Assembly: GCA_030765065.1 (NCBI GenBank)
Contig: CM060985.1
Location: 6,200,001 to 6,264,000, forward strand
Length of the DNA: 64,000 nucleotides
Direction of reading: 5' to 3'
DNA from: Deroplatys truncata
Taxonomy: Eukaryota > Arthropoda > Insecta > Mantodea > Mantidae
Part shown: piece after piece, positions 63,701 through 64,000 of the stretch
How the letters are laid out: every line of letters starts with the position of its first letter
Position numbering within the stretch: position 1 is the stretch's first letter
Notes under the pieces: model-generated
The model's database searches: none
The model's input: only the letters and a program-made list of their open reading frames with translations
What the model was told of the DNA's origin: nothing
Made by a program: the position numbers and the translations under genes

Positions 63701-64000
63701 CGTAGTTGCTTGTATAAGAACCAATGAAAATATTATAATTGTAAATAGTCCAGTAAGAATACTGTAGTTTGACACAGTTCCTTGTATAAGAGTCAATGAA
63801 AATACATACTATTGTAAATAGTCCAGTAAGAATACTGTAGTTTGACACGGTTCCTTGTATAAGAACCAATGAAAATATTATAATTGTAAATAGTCCAGTA
63901 AGAATACTGTAGTTTGACACAGTTCCTTGTATAAGAGTCAATGAAAATACATACTATTGTAAATAGTCCAGTAAGAATACTGTAGTTTGACACAGTTCCT
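60733..64000. repeat. 3792-bp tandem duplication, copy 2, cut by window edge
   Basis: Nearly identical to 56941-60208. About 3.27 kb is visible before the window ends, so the remaining half kilobase and any further copies lie outside. Confidence 0.9.

Larger units (their letters stand above)
21431..64000. repeat. 73-bp satellite array, about 583 copies, open at right
   Basis: A head-to-tail AT-rich array with a 73-bp period runs to the window edge and beyond. Subfamilies differ in linked sites: TTTGATATCGTTCC + AAAAGAACCAACG (with an EcoRV-type GATATC), TTTGACATAGTTCC + ATAAGAAACAATG (often with CCAGAGAGAAT), and TTTGACACAGTTCC + ATAAGAATCAATG (often with CTTATAATTG). Most monomers contain the dyad CAGTAAGAATACTG, and some the longer dyad CAGTATGAATACTG. 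Because 73 is one more than a multiple of three, any reading frame cycles through all three monomer frames and repeats every 219 bases as a 73-residue unit. Minus-strand triplets TTA, CTA and TCA (as seen on plus) are rare in several subfamilies, which leaves long minus frames up to 399 codons. These are consequences of the monomer, not genes. Confidence 0.97.

Noticed and set aside
21505..63993. Hundreds of minus-strand open frames of 60-400 codons as a repeat-protein gene family
   Set aside because: They track the 73-bp satellite exactly, all three frames give the same rotating 73-residue peptide, frames break at single-base indels between otherwise identical blocks, and neither a promoter nor a splice structure accompanies them.
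21431..64000. Bacterial-type promoters (TTGACA with TATAAG) in each 73-bp monomer
   Set aside because: The two words are only about 10 bases apart rather than 16-18, and the context is a eukaryotic satellite.

Overview
This window looks like non-coding, satellite-rich DNA from a eukaryote with a large repeat-laden genome. An arthropod, probably an insect, fits best. The evidence is long tandem arrays with higher-order structure, LTR-retrotransposon pieces carrying TATA boxes and AATAAA signals, and tRNA-like SINE heads, with no operon-like or otherwise convincing protein-coding gene. The species cannot be named from the sequence.

Layout. Positions 1-6214 are mostly unique AT-rich DNA holding a young solo LTR (710-1661), a related LTR in the opposite orientation (about 4815-5550), a GC-rich decayed coding segment on the minus strand (about 2693-3720), and three short perfect inverted repeats. 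Four unrelated satellites follow. They are a 61-bp satellite (6215-9085, 47 copies), a 93-101-bp satellite with a perfect TGACGTCA octamer in each of its 16 copies (9430-11002), a 108-bp satellite with a TATATAAG motif in nearly every copy (13804-17690, about 36 copies), and a 73-bp satellite that fills 21431 to the window end (about 583 copies, continuing outside). Unique AT-rich spacers lie between them, with a SINE-type repeat near 18290-18640, a second SINE candidate near 19921-20110 and a (CA)n(TA)n microsatellite at 20873-20925. Satellites make up roughly 80% of the window.

The 73-bp array is hierarchical. Monomer subfamilies are arranged in blocks of 25, 26 and 38 monomers (1823, 1897 and 2773 bp), which together form a 6.49-kb super-repeat present twice in tandem (23754-30246 and 30247-36738), followed by a rearranged third cycle (36739-41625). 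Farther right are a 656-bp tandem duplication (54322-55633) and a 3792-bp tandem duplication (56941 to the window end). The many long minus-strand open frames inside the array follow from the monomer sequence, which lacks stop triplets on that strand, and I do not call them genes.

No set of genes acts together here. The biological interest lies in the satellite architecture, the regulatory-looking motifs repeated in the arrays, and the LTR insertion that can be dated against an empty paralogous site. I found no clear evidence of a new enzymatic or defence system.
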